From: G965216255 sp965216255
GTDB taxonomy: Bacteria > Bacteroidota > Rhodothermia > Rhodothermales > Bin80
Assembly (NCBI GenBank): GCA_965216255.1
Contig: OZ244148.1
Span: 4,712,001-4,776,000 of the forward strand
Reading direction: 5' to 3'
DNA: 64,000 nt
Below are positions 33,577 to 43,400 of the stretch, one piece after another. The position numbers and the translations under genes were made by a program. Each line of letters opens with the position of its first letter. Positions within the stretch are counted from its first letter, which is position 1. Under the pieces are notes generated by a model, which saw nothing but the letters and a program-made list of their open reading frames with translations, was not told where the DNA came from and did not search any database.

Positions 33577-34910
33577 TGGGGAGCCGGCTTCGGACGGCGC
33601 GGATGCTGCCCATTGTAGGGGGTGCTGAGTGGAAGGAGCGCCTGGATGCTGTACTGGCGCGGCGGGCCACGTTCGACCCGCAGGTGGAACAGGCTTCCTC
33701 CGCCATTGTGCGCGATGTGGCTGCGCGCGGAGATGCGGCGGTCCTGGACTATACGGAGCGCTTTGACGGGGTGCGGCCCTCGCCCATCGCTGTTCCTGAA
33801 TCCGCGCTTCTATCCAGCCTGGAGGCCGCAGACCCGGTGTGGCTGCGCTACCTGGCGGCCGCGGCTGAGAATATCCGGCGCTTCCACGCGCGCCAGCTCC
33901 CCTCAAGCTGGTACACGGATGATGGTGACGGCGTCCGGCTCGGGCAGCGCGTGGTGCCGATTGAGCGCGCCGGACTGTACGTACCTGGGGGTACTGCGGC
34001 CTATCCATCCAGCGTACTCATGACCGCCATCCCCGCGCAGGTGGCCGGAGTGGACGGTATTCACCTGGTGTCGCCGCCTGGGCCGGACGGCTTGCCGCAT
34101 GCACAGGTCATGGCCGCAGCCTGTTTGCTCGGGCTAACAAACGTGTATGCCGTGGGCGGGGCACAGGCGATTGGAGCGCTCGCCCATGGCACGGAGTCCA
34201 TTCCCCAGGTGGACAAGATCGTGGGGCCGGGAAGCGCCTATGTTACCGCGGCCAAGAAAGTGGTGTATGGCCTTGTCGACATCGACGCGCTGGCGGGCCC
34301 CAGCGAAGTCGTGGTACTGGCCGACGATTCGGTCAACACCGAATGGGTGGCCTGTGACCTCTTGGCCCAGGCCGAGCATGATGCCCGCGCGTCCGCCATC
34401 CTGGTGACGACTCACGCGCAGGTAGCCAAAAGCGTACGGTGCCATGTTCTGCGCATGGTGCCTACGATGGAGCGACGCGCCATCCTGGAGCGGTCGCTTG
34501 CGGACTATGGAGCCTGCGTTGTCGCGCGAGACAGGGCAGAAGCCCTTGGCGTGGTAAATGCCCTTGCGCCCGAGCACCTGGAGCTCATGGTAAGGCAGCC
34601 CTGGCAGGTACTGGAATCAATCCGCCATGCGGGGGCCATCTTTGTTGGTCCCTATTCGCCGGAAACGGTAGGAGACTACATTGCGGGCCCCAATCATGTG
34701 CTTCCCACCGGCGGAACGGCGCGCTATGCGTCGGCACTGGGCGTTGAGGACTTTGTCCGGCGTCAATCCGTGGTTGGCTATTCACGTGCCCGGATACAGA
34801 AGACTGCGCCGGCCATCAGTCTTCTGGCGCAGGGAGAGGGCCTACCGGCGCATGCGAGAGCCGCCGAAGTGCGGCTTGTCGACCCGGCGGGGGCCGACTC
34901 CTCCGGGTGA
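33576..34910 (+). CDS. hisD: Histidinol dehydrogenase
   Basis: HisD oxidises L-histidinol twice with NAD to L-histidine, the last step of histidine biosynthesis. The protein has up to 444 residues: GLYVPGGTAAYPSSVLMTAI, the nucleotide-domain ANVYAVGGAQAIGALAHGT-like block, VGPGSAYVTAAKKVVYG, the zinc ligands in LLAQAEHDARASA (Gln, His), the catalytic Glu-His in ALAPEHLELM, GDYIAGPNHVLPTGG (Asp ligand) and the last His in GLPAHARAAEVR. All catalytic residues are present. The GTG at 33576 overlaps the previous stop; an ATG at 33603 (MLPIVGGAEW) is an equally plausible start. hisC is 20 kb away; no other his gene is nearby. Confidence 0.95.
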   Translation: MGSRLRTARMLPIVGGAEWKERLDAVLARRATFDPQVEQASSAIVRDVAARGDAAVLDYTERFDGVRPSPIAVPESALLSSLEAADPVWLRYLAAAAENIRRFHARQLPSSWYTDDGDGVRLGQRVVPIERAGLYVPGGTAAYPSSVLMTAIPAQVAGVDGIHLVSPPGPDGLPHAQVMAAACLLGLTNVYAVGGAQAIGALAHGTESIPQVDKIVGPGSAYVTAAKKVVYGLVDIDALAGPSEVVVLADDSVNTEWVACDLLAQAEHDARASAILVTTHAQVAKSVRCHVLRMVPTMERRAILERSLADYGACVVARDRAEALGVVNALAPEHLELMVRQPWQVLESIRHAGAIFVGPYSPETVGDYIAGPNHVLPTGGTARYASALGVEDFVRRQSVVGYSRARIQKTAPAISLLAQGEGLPAHARAAEVRLVDPAGADSSG

Positions 34911-35400
34911 GGAAGGCAGCGCCCCTCCGCGCCAGGTGGGCGAAGTCGGGGCTAAGGGTTGCACGCCGTTGCCGTAGCCCTCACGCAAGAGGCCTGGGGC
35001 CGCCGGCATTGGTGCCTATTGCTTGCCCGGAAATGAGCGGGATTCGGTGTTGTAGACAAATAGGGTCTGCACGATCTGGTTGCCAACCTGTTGCCACGAC
35101 CACAGAGTCTGTCGGAGGCCGTCCCATTCGTAGGCTAAAGGCAAGTGCGGTTTGCGCGCGGCATTAGGACTTTTTGCCTGTGCACTATGCTCCGGTTGGG
35201 GCTGCGGTAGTCCCATCGTCCAATGGCGTTCAATCCGCCTCACGGATTTCATGGTGGTAGCGGTGGATGGTAACACCCGTCATACCTATCGCGCGACTCA
35301 GCACATTCCTTACCTGTCTGGGACCGAGCATGCAGTGCAAGTGAGGCAGTCCGGACCAGGCCATGGCGTGCTCCGCAGGTGTAACGAGGCGGCCCCTTTG
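34911..35400. other. Stretch without a confident gene
   Basis: Short open frames on both strands (for example 35016-35276 minus, ending LFVYNTESRSFPGKQ, and 35152-35526 plus) overlap each other and match no family I know. The area next to the PD40 pseudogene is probably decayed sequence. Confidence 0.4.
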
Positions 35401-35406
35401 AAGTGG

Positions 35407-36359
35407 CCGCCTACTCCACAACCACTATCGGGGCCTGCTCATCGGCTCCACCTTCCGTCAGCCGCAGAGGCTCCGTCCTGTCCGGGTATTGCATATAAAT
35501 GTCGTAAGAATGAACCGAATCGTTAACGGTAGAACGCCCCTCGTAGACATACCATGCCCCATTTGGCGACCATGCATGGTAGGTGGCATGCTCTTCAGGT
35601 ACAGTGATGCGCTCCAGACCGGATCCGTCCGGCTTAATTTGGAATAGGCTACTGGTGCCTGCCTGTACGGAGGTCTACGTAATAGTGCCGCCGTCCGGCC
35701 GCCAGGAAGGCGGCCCGGCACGGTATGGCCACCCGGCCGCCGTCGTATCACGTTCCGGATAATGCGTCAGCCGGCGAGGCGGCAAAGATGCGTCCATTCT
35801 TAGGATGTAGAGCTCTTCGCTGAAGCCCGGGTCTCGCTTGGATCGCTGCATGGCACCGCAGAATACGATGGAGCCTCCGTCCGGCGAAAAGGCGGGATCG
35901 TTGGCATAGGCCATTCCTTGGGTCGATCCTACGAAGGAGCCTGCCCGCGAGGTCGATCAGGTAGAAGGCGCTCTCTACCGAGGGGTGGGGATTGACTACA
36001 AGCTCGGTTCCCCGGAACCGGCTGCCGATTCAACTATCCCGTAGGCGTAGGTCGCTGATCCGTTGGACGTTTTCGCCGGATGTGCTCATTTGGTAGAGAA
36101 ATTAGCAACGCCTGCAAGTATCCCTGTCCGATACAAAGAACAGCCGGTCGCCGTAGGCATGGAAAACCCAGTCGAGACCGGGGCTGTTGGTGATGTTGCG
36201 CTTCTGGCTGCCGCCGAGATCCATGACGAAGATCTCATAGTCGATAGTGGCGGCGCCTAGAAGAGGGTTGTACGCGATTTTGTACACAGGCGGCGGCGAA
36301 GAGCATGCAACGCACAACAGAAGAGCGACAAGACCTGCCGTCCACGCACCTGGCTGCAC
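35407..36359 (-). pseudogene. PD40/TolB-like beta-propeller lipoprotein, broken
   Basis: Read on the minus strand: a lipoprotein signal peptide (GLVALLLCVACSSPPP), then IFVMDLGGSQKRNIT, a typical PD40 (TolB/DPP-IV-like WD40) blade, another around RLFFVSDRD, then a TAA stop at about 36105. After stops and a frameshift near 35915 come FSPDGGSIVFCG and YILRMDASLPPRRLT, then a TAG at 35675-35677 where the same frame goes on with SLFQIKPDGSG and AWSPNGAWYVYEG to a final VVVE. Several independent lesions show a dead gene for a surface beta-propeller protein of about 310 residues. Confidence 0.8.
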
Positions 36360-36536
36360 CCGGAGACTCCGTCTAAGTTTTGGTAGGAGTGGAGTCTTGC
36401 GCCATGCCCCAGGCCGACCCCGACCTAGTTGAATGCCGAAGCGAGCGCCGCGCGTAGCGCGGGCCGTCGCCGCTGGAATCAGAAATTGGGGCGCAAACGG
36501 ATGTCCTGGATTCGCTGCGACCAGACCGAAGTAGTC

Positions 36537-36960
36537 CTACCGTGCCGCTGACGCAAACGTATTTCTAACGCGCACCGATTTCTTGAAATACCCTGTCCAC
36601 AGGAGCGCCCACACTATCGAGAAACCGACGATTTGTGAAAGCACGACAACGGTATCTGCCAGTTCCTCCCGGCTCATCTGCCCACCACTCTCCACGAACA
36701 CACTTATCGAACGCAGGGTCATCAAGGCCACCACGACCCACAGCATGGCGATATTCCACGTCGGTGCTTTCGGAGACCTAAATGGAATAAGTAGCAGTGG
36801 AACGGCGAGCAGGAGAAAGATTGCGGCCACAAGCCAAATGGGATATTCGAAGAACCATCCTGAAAGGCCCATTGAGTAGACCATCAGGGGAGGGATTGAA
36901 CCGATCAAGTAAGTAAACCAGTAGCCACCCCTTGATGCCTTCCACATTGTCAGCTCCCAT
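36537..36960 (-). pseudogene. Small four-helix membrane protein (DUF2569-like), frameshifted
   Basis: From the ATG at 36960 the protein starts MGADNVEGIKGWLLVYL, the way DUF2569-type proteins begin (x-G-x-x-GWLLxxL). The frame is then lost at about 36908, where a TTACTTAC duplication or one extra base occurs. In the next frame the sequence continues IGSIPPLMVYSMGLSGWFFE and three more hydrophobic segments (LVAAIFLLLAVPLLLIPF, AMLWVVVALMTLRSI, IVGFSIVWALLWTGYF) to the stop at 36537. It was one inner-membrane protein of about 140 residues with four segments; function unknown. A sequencing error in the short repeat is an alternative. Confidence 0.6.
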
Positions 36961-37023
36961 CGGAATGTCCAGGGTTTGGCGACGAACTCCAGGACGTGTC
37001 AACGTCCGCGATTCGTGAGGTAA

Positions 37024-37902
37024 ATGTGTGCTCTCTTAAAAAAGGCCAACGACAAATTGAGCGACATGTTCAGCCGGGGCTGGATATCCGCCCTCAAAAA
37101 GAGCGGCATTCGCGTAAGCGGAAGGCCTGCAGTTGTCTCTGTTCGACGAACAAGGCCTGGCAGAGATCACCACCGCCGTCTACCGGCGCGAGCGGATCGA
37201 CCTGTGCCGCAACGGGCCAGGGAATCGGCGTCTTGGTGCCAAAGACGGCTGGCACAGACCGAGAAGGCGCTGGAGAAGATCGCCCTGGCCACCCGGCGCA
37301 AAGGCCATCCCCTGCGCAGCATGAAGGCGATCAGTTTCCGTGTAGGGAAGGTGATCGGCAGCTGGAAGATGGAAAAGCGTTTTGATCTGAGCATTAAGGA
37401 AGGCTTCTTCCGCTACAAACGCGACGCGGCCTCCATAGCCCGCGAAGCGTCCCTGGACGGCATATATGCCATCCGCACCAGCCTCAAGGAGCCGGCTGCG
37501 GAAGAGGTGGTGCGCAACTACAAGCGGCTCAGCGCTGTAGAGCAGGCCTTTCGGAGCCTCAAGACCGTGGATCTCAAAGTAGGGCCCATCCACCACAACA
37601 GGGCCCCGAGAGTCATCTGCCACGTCTGCATGTGCATGCTGGCTTACTTCGTGGAATGGCACATGAAGCAGCGCCTGGCTCCGATACTTTTAGCTGAAGA
37701 TGACCCGGAAGGCAAGAGGGCTGCCCGTTGTAGCATGCGGCAGGGCGTTGGCCCTCGGCTGAGCAGAAAGCCCGCGCGGACACAAGGCATTGAGCTTTGC
37801 CGCTCTCATGGCGCATCTGGGCACGCTATGAGGGCTCAGGTAGAGCCCCTGATCGGCAAGAAGCGCGTCTCCTTAACTAGTGCTTGTACGAAAATACTTT
37901 AA
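37024..37902 (+). pseudogene. IS1634-family (IS4 superfamily) transposase remnant
   Basis: The C-terminal half is recognisable: AQTEKALEKIALATRRKGHP, LDGIYAIRTSLKEPAAEEVV, NYKRLSAVEQAFRSLKTVDL and HVCMCMLAYFVEWHMKQRLA, the catalytic Glu (YxxxxxxE-like AVEQAFRSLK) region of IS1634 transposases. The N-terminal part switches frames: LQLSLFDEQGLAEITTAVYR lies in another frame at 37133. The catalytic N-terminal Asp residues are not seen. It is inactive. Confidence 0.8.
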
Positions 37903-38012
37903 ATCTTCAATAAACAATCAGTTATATCTTGCAATTGGCGGTGAATCTGAGGGACGTATAGCCGATTTGGGCGTTTAAGAGCGCAAAACAGCTCACATTC
38001 GCCAGGGAAACC

Positions 38013-39446
38013 ATGCGCAAGATTGTCCCAGAGTGCCGTGCACTCGACAGTACGCCGATTGGGGAGATTGCTATAGACCCGAGAATGCGCGACGACATGA
38101 GTGCGGTGCTCAAGGGTCTGCAGTGCGTCTACTGCACGGCGGAATCCCGTGCGGCCTTGTTCGCGATTCTGGAGGCGCACTTTCAGCCGGGTAAACGTAA
38201 AGATGTCGGACGACCGGGCATGGATCTATGGCGCGTCATCGTGTTTGCGATAGTCAAGCAGTGCCTGGATCTGGACTACGATGCTTTGTTGTACCGGGCC
38301 AACAACGATCTCTTGCTGCGGGAGCTCTTGGGGCACGGAGATGCCGGGTTTGACGAGGTGAAGTACAGCAGACAGCGGCTGGTGGACAACGTGCAGCTTT
38401 TGACGCCGAAGCTGGTCCGGAAGGTGGCCCAATTGATAGTGCGGACGGGGCACAAGGTGGCTGGAAAAGAGTCTGGGACCGCGCTAGCCGGTCGCTGCGA
38501 TTCCAGGGTGGTTAAGACGCATGTGCACTATCCCACCGATGTGGGTCTGTGCTGGGATGCACTTCGTGGTTTAATACGTGTGAGTGCACGCTCGGCTGCG
38601 GCATTCGCTCTTCCGGGCTGGCGCAAGCATGCGGATCGCACGCGGAAGATATACCAGGCCTTCATCCGGGTGCGGACGGCCCCGCGCTACCGGCAGAATC
38701 CGAAAGGAGTGAAGGCGTACTTGCGCCAGTGCACACAGACTGCAGCACGTGCCCGTACGCTGTTAAATGCCTTGGCCACAGTGGAGAAATCGGAGGCGGC
38801 GCGAGCGGATATCGCGTATTACTTGCGCTATGTGGACTTGTTGGTGGATCAAGTAAGGCGTCGCATCCTCTTGGGCGAGATGATTCCACATGCGCAGAAA
38901 GTGTTTTCCATCCACAAGCCACATACGCGTTGGATCAGCAAAGGCAAGGCGGGCGTGCTGGCCGAGTTGGGCCTTCCGGTCGCACTGGTAGAAGATGAGC
39001 ACCGGTTCATTTTGGCTTATCACATCCTGTGGGACACATCAGATGTTGAGGTGGCGGTACCGATCATTGATGCGGTGCAGGCGGCTTTTCCAGAGTTCAA
39101 TGCGTGCAGTTTTGACCGGGGCTTTCACAGCTTGAAGAATCGAAAAGCATTGGATGCTCGGCTGGCGCTCAATGCGCTTCCGAAGAAGGGCAAGCTTTCT
39201 CTGGCGGAGCGTGCGCGGGAGCGCGCGCCTGCGTTCAAGGCAGCGCGGCGGCAGCACCCGGCCGTCGAGTCGTGTCTGGCTAATTTCGGACTTCGGGGCG
39301 GTGCGCTGGTGCGGGAGAAGAGTCCGGAGAACTTCGCGCTGATGGTGAGCCTGTCGGTGTTGGCAGTCAACGTGCACCGGCTGGGTTGCCTGGTGCGCGC
39401 CCAGGAACGGGCACGAATAAAGCGTCGGCGAAAACGCGCGGCGTAG
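38013..39446 (+). CDS. ISNCY-family transposase, apparently intact
   Basis: A 477-residue transposase. The N-terminal domain (RAALFAILEAHFQPGKRKDV, then GRPGMDLWRVIVFAIVKQCL) is typical of ISNCY-group enzymes. The conserved VVKTHVHYPTDVGLCWDALR block, RWISKGKAGVLAELGLPVAL, the SFDRGFHSLKNRKAL block with an Asp, and FALMVSLSVLAVNVHRLG near the end are all in one frame. One Val-rich arginine tail closes the protein. The ATG at 38013 follows an AGGGAAACC leader. I could not fix its terminal inverted repeats. The nearly full frame, in contrast with all other IS genes here, makes it the most likely active element; a second damaged copy lies at 1-881. Confidence 0.9.
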   Translation: MRKIVPECRALDSTPIGEIAIDPRMRDDMSAVLKGLQCVYCTAESRAALFAILEAHFQPGKRKDVGRPGMDLWRVIVFAIVKQCLDLDYDALLYRANNDLLLRELLGHGDAGFDEVKYSRQRLVDNVQLLTPKLVRKVAQLIVRTGHKVAGKESGTALAGRCDSRVVKTHVHYPTDVGLCWDALRGLIRVSARSAAAFALPGWRKHADRTRKIYQAFIRVRTAPRYRQNPKGVKAYLRQCTQTAARARTLLNALATVEKSEAARADIAYYLRYVDLLVDQVRRRILLGEMIPHAQKVFSIHKPHTRWISKGKAGVLAELGLPVALVEDEHRFILAYHILWDTSDVEVAVPIIDAVQAAFPEFNACSFDRGFHSLKNRKALDARLALNALPKKGKLSLAERARERAPAFKAARRQHPAVESCLANFGLRGGALVREKSPENFALMVSLSVLAVNVHRLGCLVRAQERARIKRRRKRAA

Positions 39447-40433
39447 GCCCGCTACCACCTCGCAGAAAGGTCCCAATCGCAGGCCCCAAGGGACACGTAT
39501 GCCCTCCCGATAGGAACACAACGCCCTTCGAGCCGCAAACTGTCCGTGCGCGCACGCAAGAGACGCCAGCATGGCCGAAACACTCGAAGCGCACCGTCAA
39601 CGAACTCAAAAAACGACCGTGCCTGTGCATTCGAGGCCGAAAAAAGAGAGTATTCGGTCAATCACTAACTATGCTTGGATTGACCTTGAGGCCCGCGCCT
39701 TTGAGCTGCTGAGAGTGAAGGTCCTCAAGCGAGCGCACCCAGCAAAGCAACTCCCTCTGTGGGTAAGATTTTCTTTAACATGAGGCGATCGATGGCCCCA
39801 TGTAGTTAGGCTAATCGCCAAGTATTCCTCATTAATATTAGTAGCACTCCATAAGTACCTTAATTAGACGATACCAGCGAAAGGGGAATTTCAGGTTAGT
39901 AATTTGTTGCAGGAACTAATGAGAACAAAAGTAAGGGGTTATACCCTGCACTACATGCACCTTGTTGGGCACCTGGGTAGAAGAAGCAGAACGCTTGAGC
40001 GCAGAATAGCGCCCCACGCAATACCTTGATAATCAGATACCTGCGAACGATCTGTGAAGCGGCTGGCAGTTCATCGGAGCGCAACTGAAGATTCTCGTGA
40101 ACAGGGTGGGGTTGAATTCTAGGAACCGAGAATACATTATAAAGTACAGTGTTCTTATTGTATCTTGTAAATCAACTGGACAGACGAAATACCCTGAATT
40201 CACCTATGAACAAGAAAGCAAGAAACAACCGACTGGGCGAAGCGGGTAGCGGCGAATCCGCGCTATGGCGGCAAGACACCGGATGACATGGCGCGGGCGC
40301 CTCCGGCCATTAAACCCGGAGGCCGAGTGGAAGACCAAGGACTGGCAGGGGTGCAAATAGATGCAGCCGTCAATGTGCTTTTACTTCTATGCGGGAAGGT
40401 TTCAACTTTTCTATCTAAGTCCCAGAGGTTGGA
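39447..40433. other. Long AT-richer leader before the giant Calx-beta gene
   Basis: About 990 bases without a recognisable gene. The first part contains the right end of the ISNCY element. The remainder (39780-40200) is clearly AT-richer than the flanks and probably includes the promoter of the giant gene. A 26-codon frame at 40207 (MNKKARNNRLGEAGSG) has no family match. Confidence 0.5.
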
Positions 40434-43400
40434 ATGTGTCGTGAGTTATCAGTGCCGTGTTGGCAGGCATGGCGACTATGGCAAGGCGTAGTCATCACGG
40501 CCGTGCTTCTGAGTGGTTTGGGCGCGTGGCAGGACGATGCGCTGGTGCTGACAGTGACGGGTGAGAGCGCGCAGGAGGCGAACGGCCCGCTGACGTTCAC
40601 GCTCACTCTGGATGCTCCGAGCACGAGTGACATAGAGCTGACGTATGCTACGGCGGACGTCACGGCGACGGCGGGGGTGGACTATGAGGGGGAGGCAGCG
40701 GGCAGTTTCACCATAAAGGCGGGCACGAGGGATACGACTATAGCCGTGCAGATGAAGCACGATGGTCGTGACGAGCCGGACGAGACGTTCAAGCTGACTG
40801 TGGCGGCGGTAAATGCCGGTGATATAGGGTCGGGTTCGGTTTTGAGCGCAGTGGGCAAGATTCTGGACAATGACGCAGCGCCGGTGCTGAGGGTGACGGG
40901 TCAGAGCAAGGAGGAAGGGAATGGCCCGCTGACGTTCACGCTCACGCTGGATGCTGTGAGCGGGCGTGACATAGAGCTGACGTATGCTACGGCGGATGTC
41001 ACGGCGACGGCGGGGGCGGACTATGTGGAAGTGCCAGCGGGCAGTTTCACGATAAAGGCGGGCACGAGGGATACGACTATAGCCGTGCAGATGAAGCACG
41101 ACGGTCGTGACGAGGAGGACGAGACGTTTGAGCTGACTGTGACGGCGGTAATTGCCAGTGATATACGGTCGGGTTCGGTCTTGAGCGCAGTGGGCACGAT
41201 TCGGGACAATGACGCAGCGCCGGTGCTGAGGGTGACGGGTCAGAGCAAGGCGGAGGCGAACGGCCCGCTAACGTTTAAGCTGACGCTGGATGCTGTGAGC
41301 GGGCGTGACATAGAGCTGACGTATGCTACGGCGGATGTCACGGCGACGGCGGGGGCGGACTATGCGGGAGTGGCAGTGGGCAGGCTCACGATAGAGGCGG
41401 GCGCGAGCGATAGGACGGTAACAGTGCAGATGAAGCACGACGCACTAGATGAGGAGGACGAGACGTTCGAGCTGAGGGTGGCGGCGGTAAATGCCGGTGA
41501 GATAGGGTCGGGTTCGGTCTTGAGCGCAGTGGGCACGATTCGGGACAATGACGCAGCGCCGGTGCTGAGGGTGACGGGTCAGAGCAAGGCGGAGGCGAAC
41601 GGCCCGCTGACGTTTAAGCTGACGCTGGATGCTGTGAGCGGGCGTGATATAGAGCTGACGTATGCCACGGTGGACGTCACGGCAACGGCGGGGGCGGACT
41701 ATGCGGGAGCGGCAGCGGGCACTTTCACGATAGAGGAGGGCACGCGGGAAACGACGCTGGCGGTGCAGATGAAGCACGACGCAATAGATGAGGAGGACGA
41801 GACGTTCAAGCTGACTATGGCGGCGGTGGATGCCAGTGAGATAGGGTCGGGTTCGGTCTTGACGGCAGTGGGCACGATTCGGGACAATGACGCAGCGCCG
41901 CTGCTGAGGGTGACGGGTAAGAGCGAGGAGGAGACGAATGGCCCGCTGACGTTCACGCTGACGCTGGATGCTGTGAGCGGGCGTGACATAGAGCTGACAT
42001 ATGCTACGGCGGATATCACAGCGATGGCGGGACTGGACTATGTGGGAGTGGCAGCGGGCAGTTTCACGATAGAGGCGGGCACGAGGGAAACGACGCTGGC
42101 GGTGCAGATGAAGGCCGACGATCTTGTCGAGGAGGACGAGACGTTCGAGCTGACTATGACGGCGGTGGATGCCGAGAAGATAGGGGCGCGTTCGGTCCTG
42201 ACGGCAGTGGGCACGATTCGGGACAGGCCCACCGTTACCTTGAGTGTGACGCCGGGCGCTATGGCCGAAGGAGACCTAGTGGCAGATTTACTTGTAACGG
42301 CTACTCTTTCTGCCGCCCGGACTGTTCCTACGATCATTACGCTGTCGTTTGGTGGCACTGCAACCTTTGGATCGGATTATGAAGTGGTGCCGGCATCCCC
42401 CGAGATAACGGTTGCGTTAGCCGCTACATCCAAGGAGGTCGCTATTGCCTTGACTGTGGTCGACGATACCTTTTATGAGAATATCGGGAGTGACGCCTTC
42501 GAAATCATTGTAGTGCAAGGCAGTAATGCAGACGGGCTGCAGGTTGAATCGGCAGAGCTCAAGCTGAATGACAACGACACTGTATTCCCTAGCATTGAAC
42601 TGACTGTTGAGCCGAGTTATTTGGCTCTGGACGAGGGCGAGAGCGGCACGCTCTCCTTTAGTCTGGTGTTGCAGGGAGAGAACCCGAACAGGTTCGAGAT
42701 AGATACCGAATTCACGGGCAGCGTTGTACAAATTGGAGAACTGGAACACGGGGAGGACTACACGACAGACCCGGAGGACTGGCTTCCCATGATCCTTCCG
42801 GCCGGTGCCATTTCGTTTGCCAAGGACGTAACCTTCCACGTTATTGACGATGAAATCAGGGAAACGCAGTACGAATCGCTGACCTTGCTGCATATGGAGC
42901 TGGTTGCCAATGATGTGCGTATTCCCGTGAGCAGGGCGGGACACAATACGACCATTTTATCCGTGAGTCCAAGCGACGAGAAACATATTCAAATAGAATT
43001 TGAACCCACAGAGGCAATCTACGAGAACGCAGGGCCGACCGACATAGAGCTGTTTGTTGTCCCAGATGTTGGAAAAGACCCTCCTGATGAAGATCTCAGG
43101 ATACTTTTCTCGGTAGACGAACGCTCTAGCGGGGCACACAGCCCAGAAGATTATTCGATTGTTCCTGAGGTTATTCCTCGAGTCGATTGGACTCAGGGAG
43201 AATCCGAGTCCGACCGTGTCACAATAACGGTAACGCCCGTAGCGGATGATGACCATGACGAGGAGTATATTGAGCGTATACAAATTAAAGGCGTATTCAC
43301 GAAAGGTTCGGGGTATGAGATTAGGAGCGCAGCCCTGAGAATTATCAATGTTGCGCCGCCGGATCTAAGAGGGGTCGGTATTGAAAGCCCCCCCAACCAT

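Noticed and set aside
40536..42225. Regularly spaced repeats considered as a CRISPR array
   Set aside because: The unit is 339 bp, in frame and continuous without unique spacers; it encodes protein modules.
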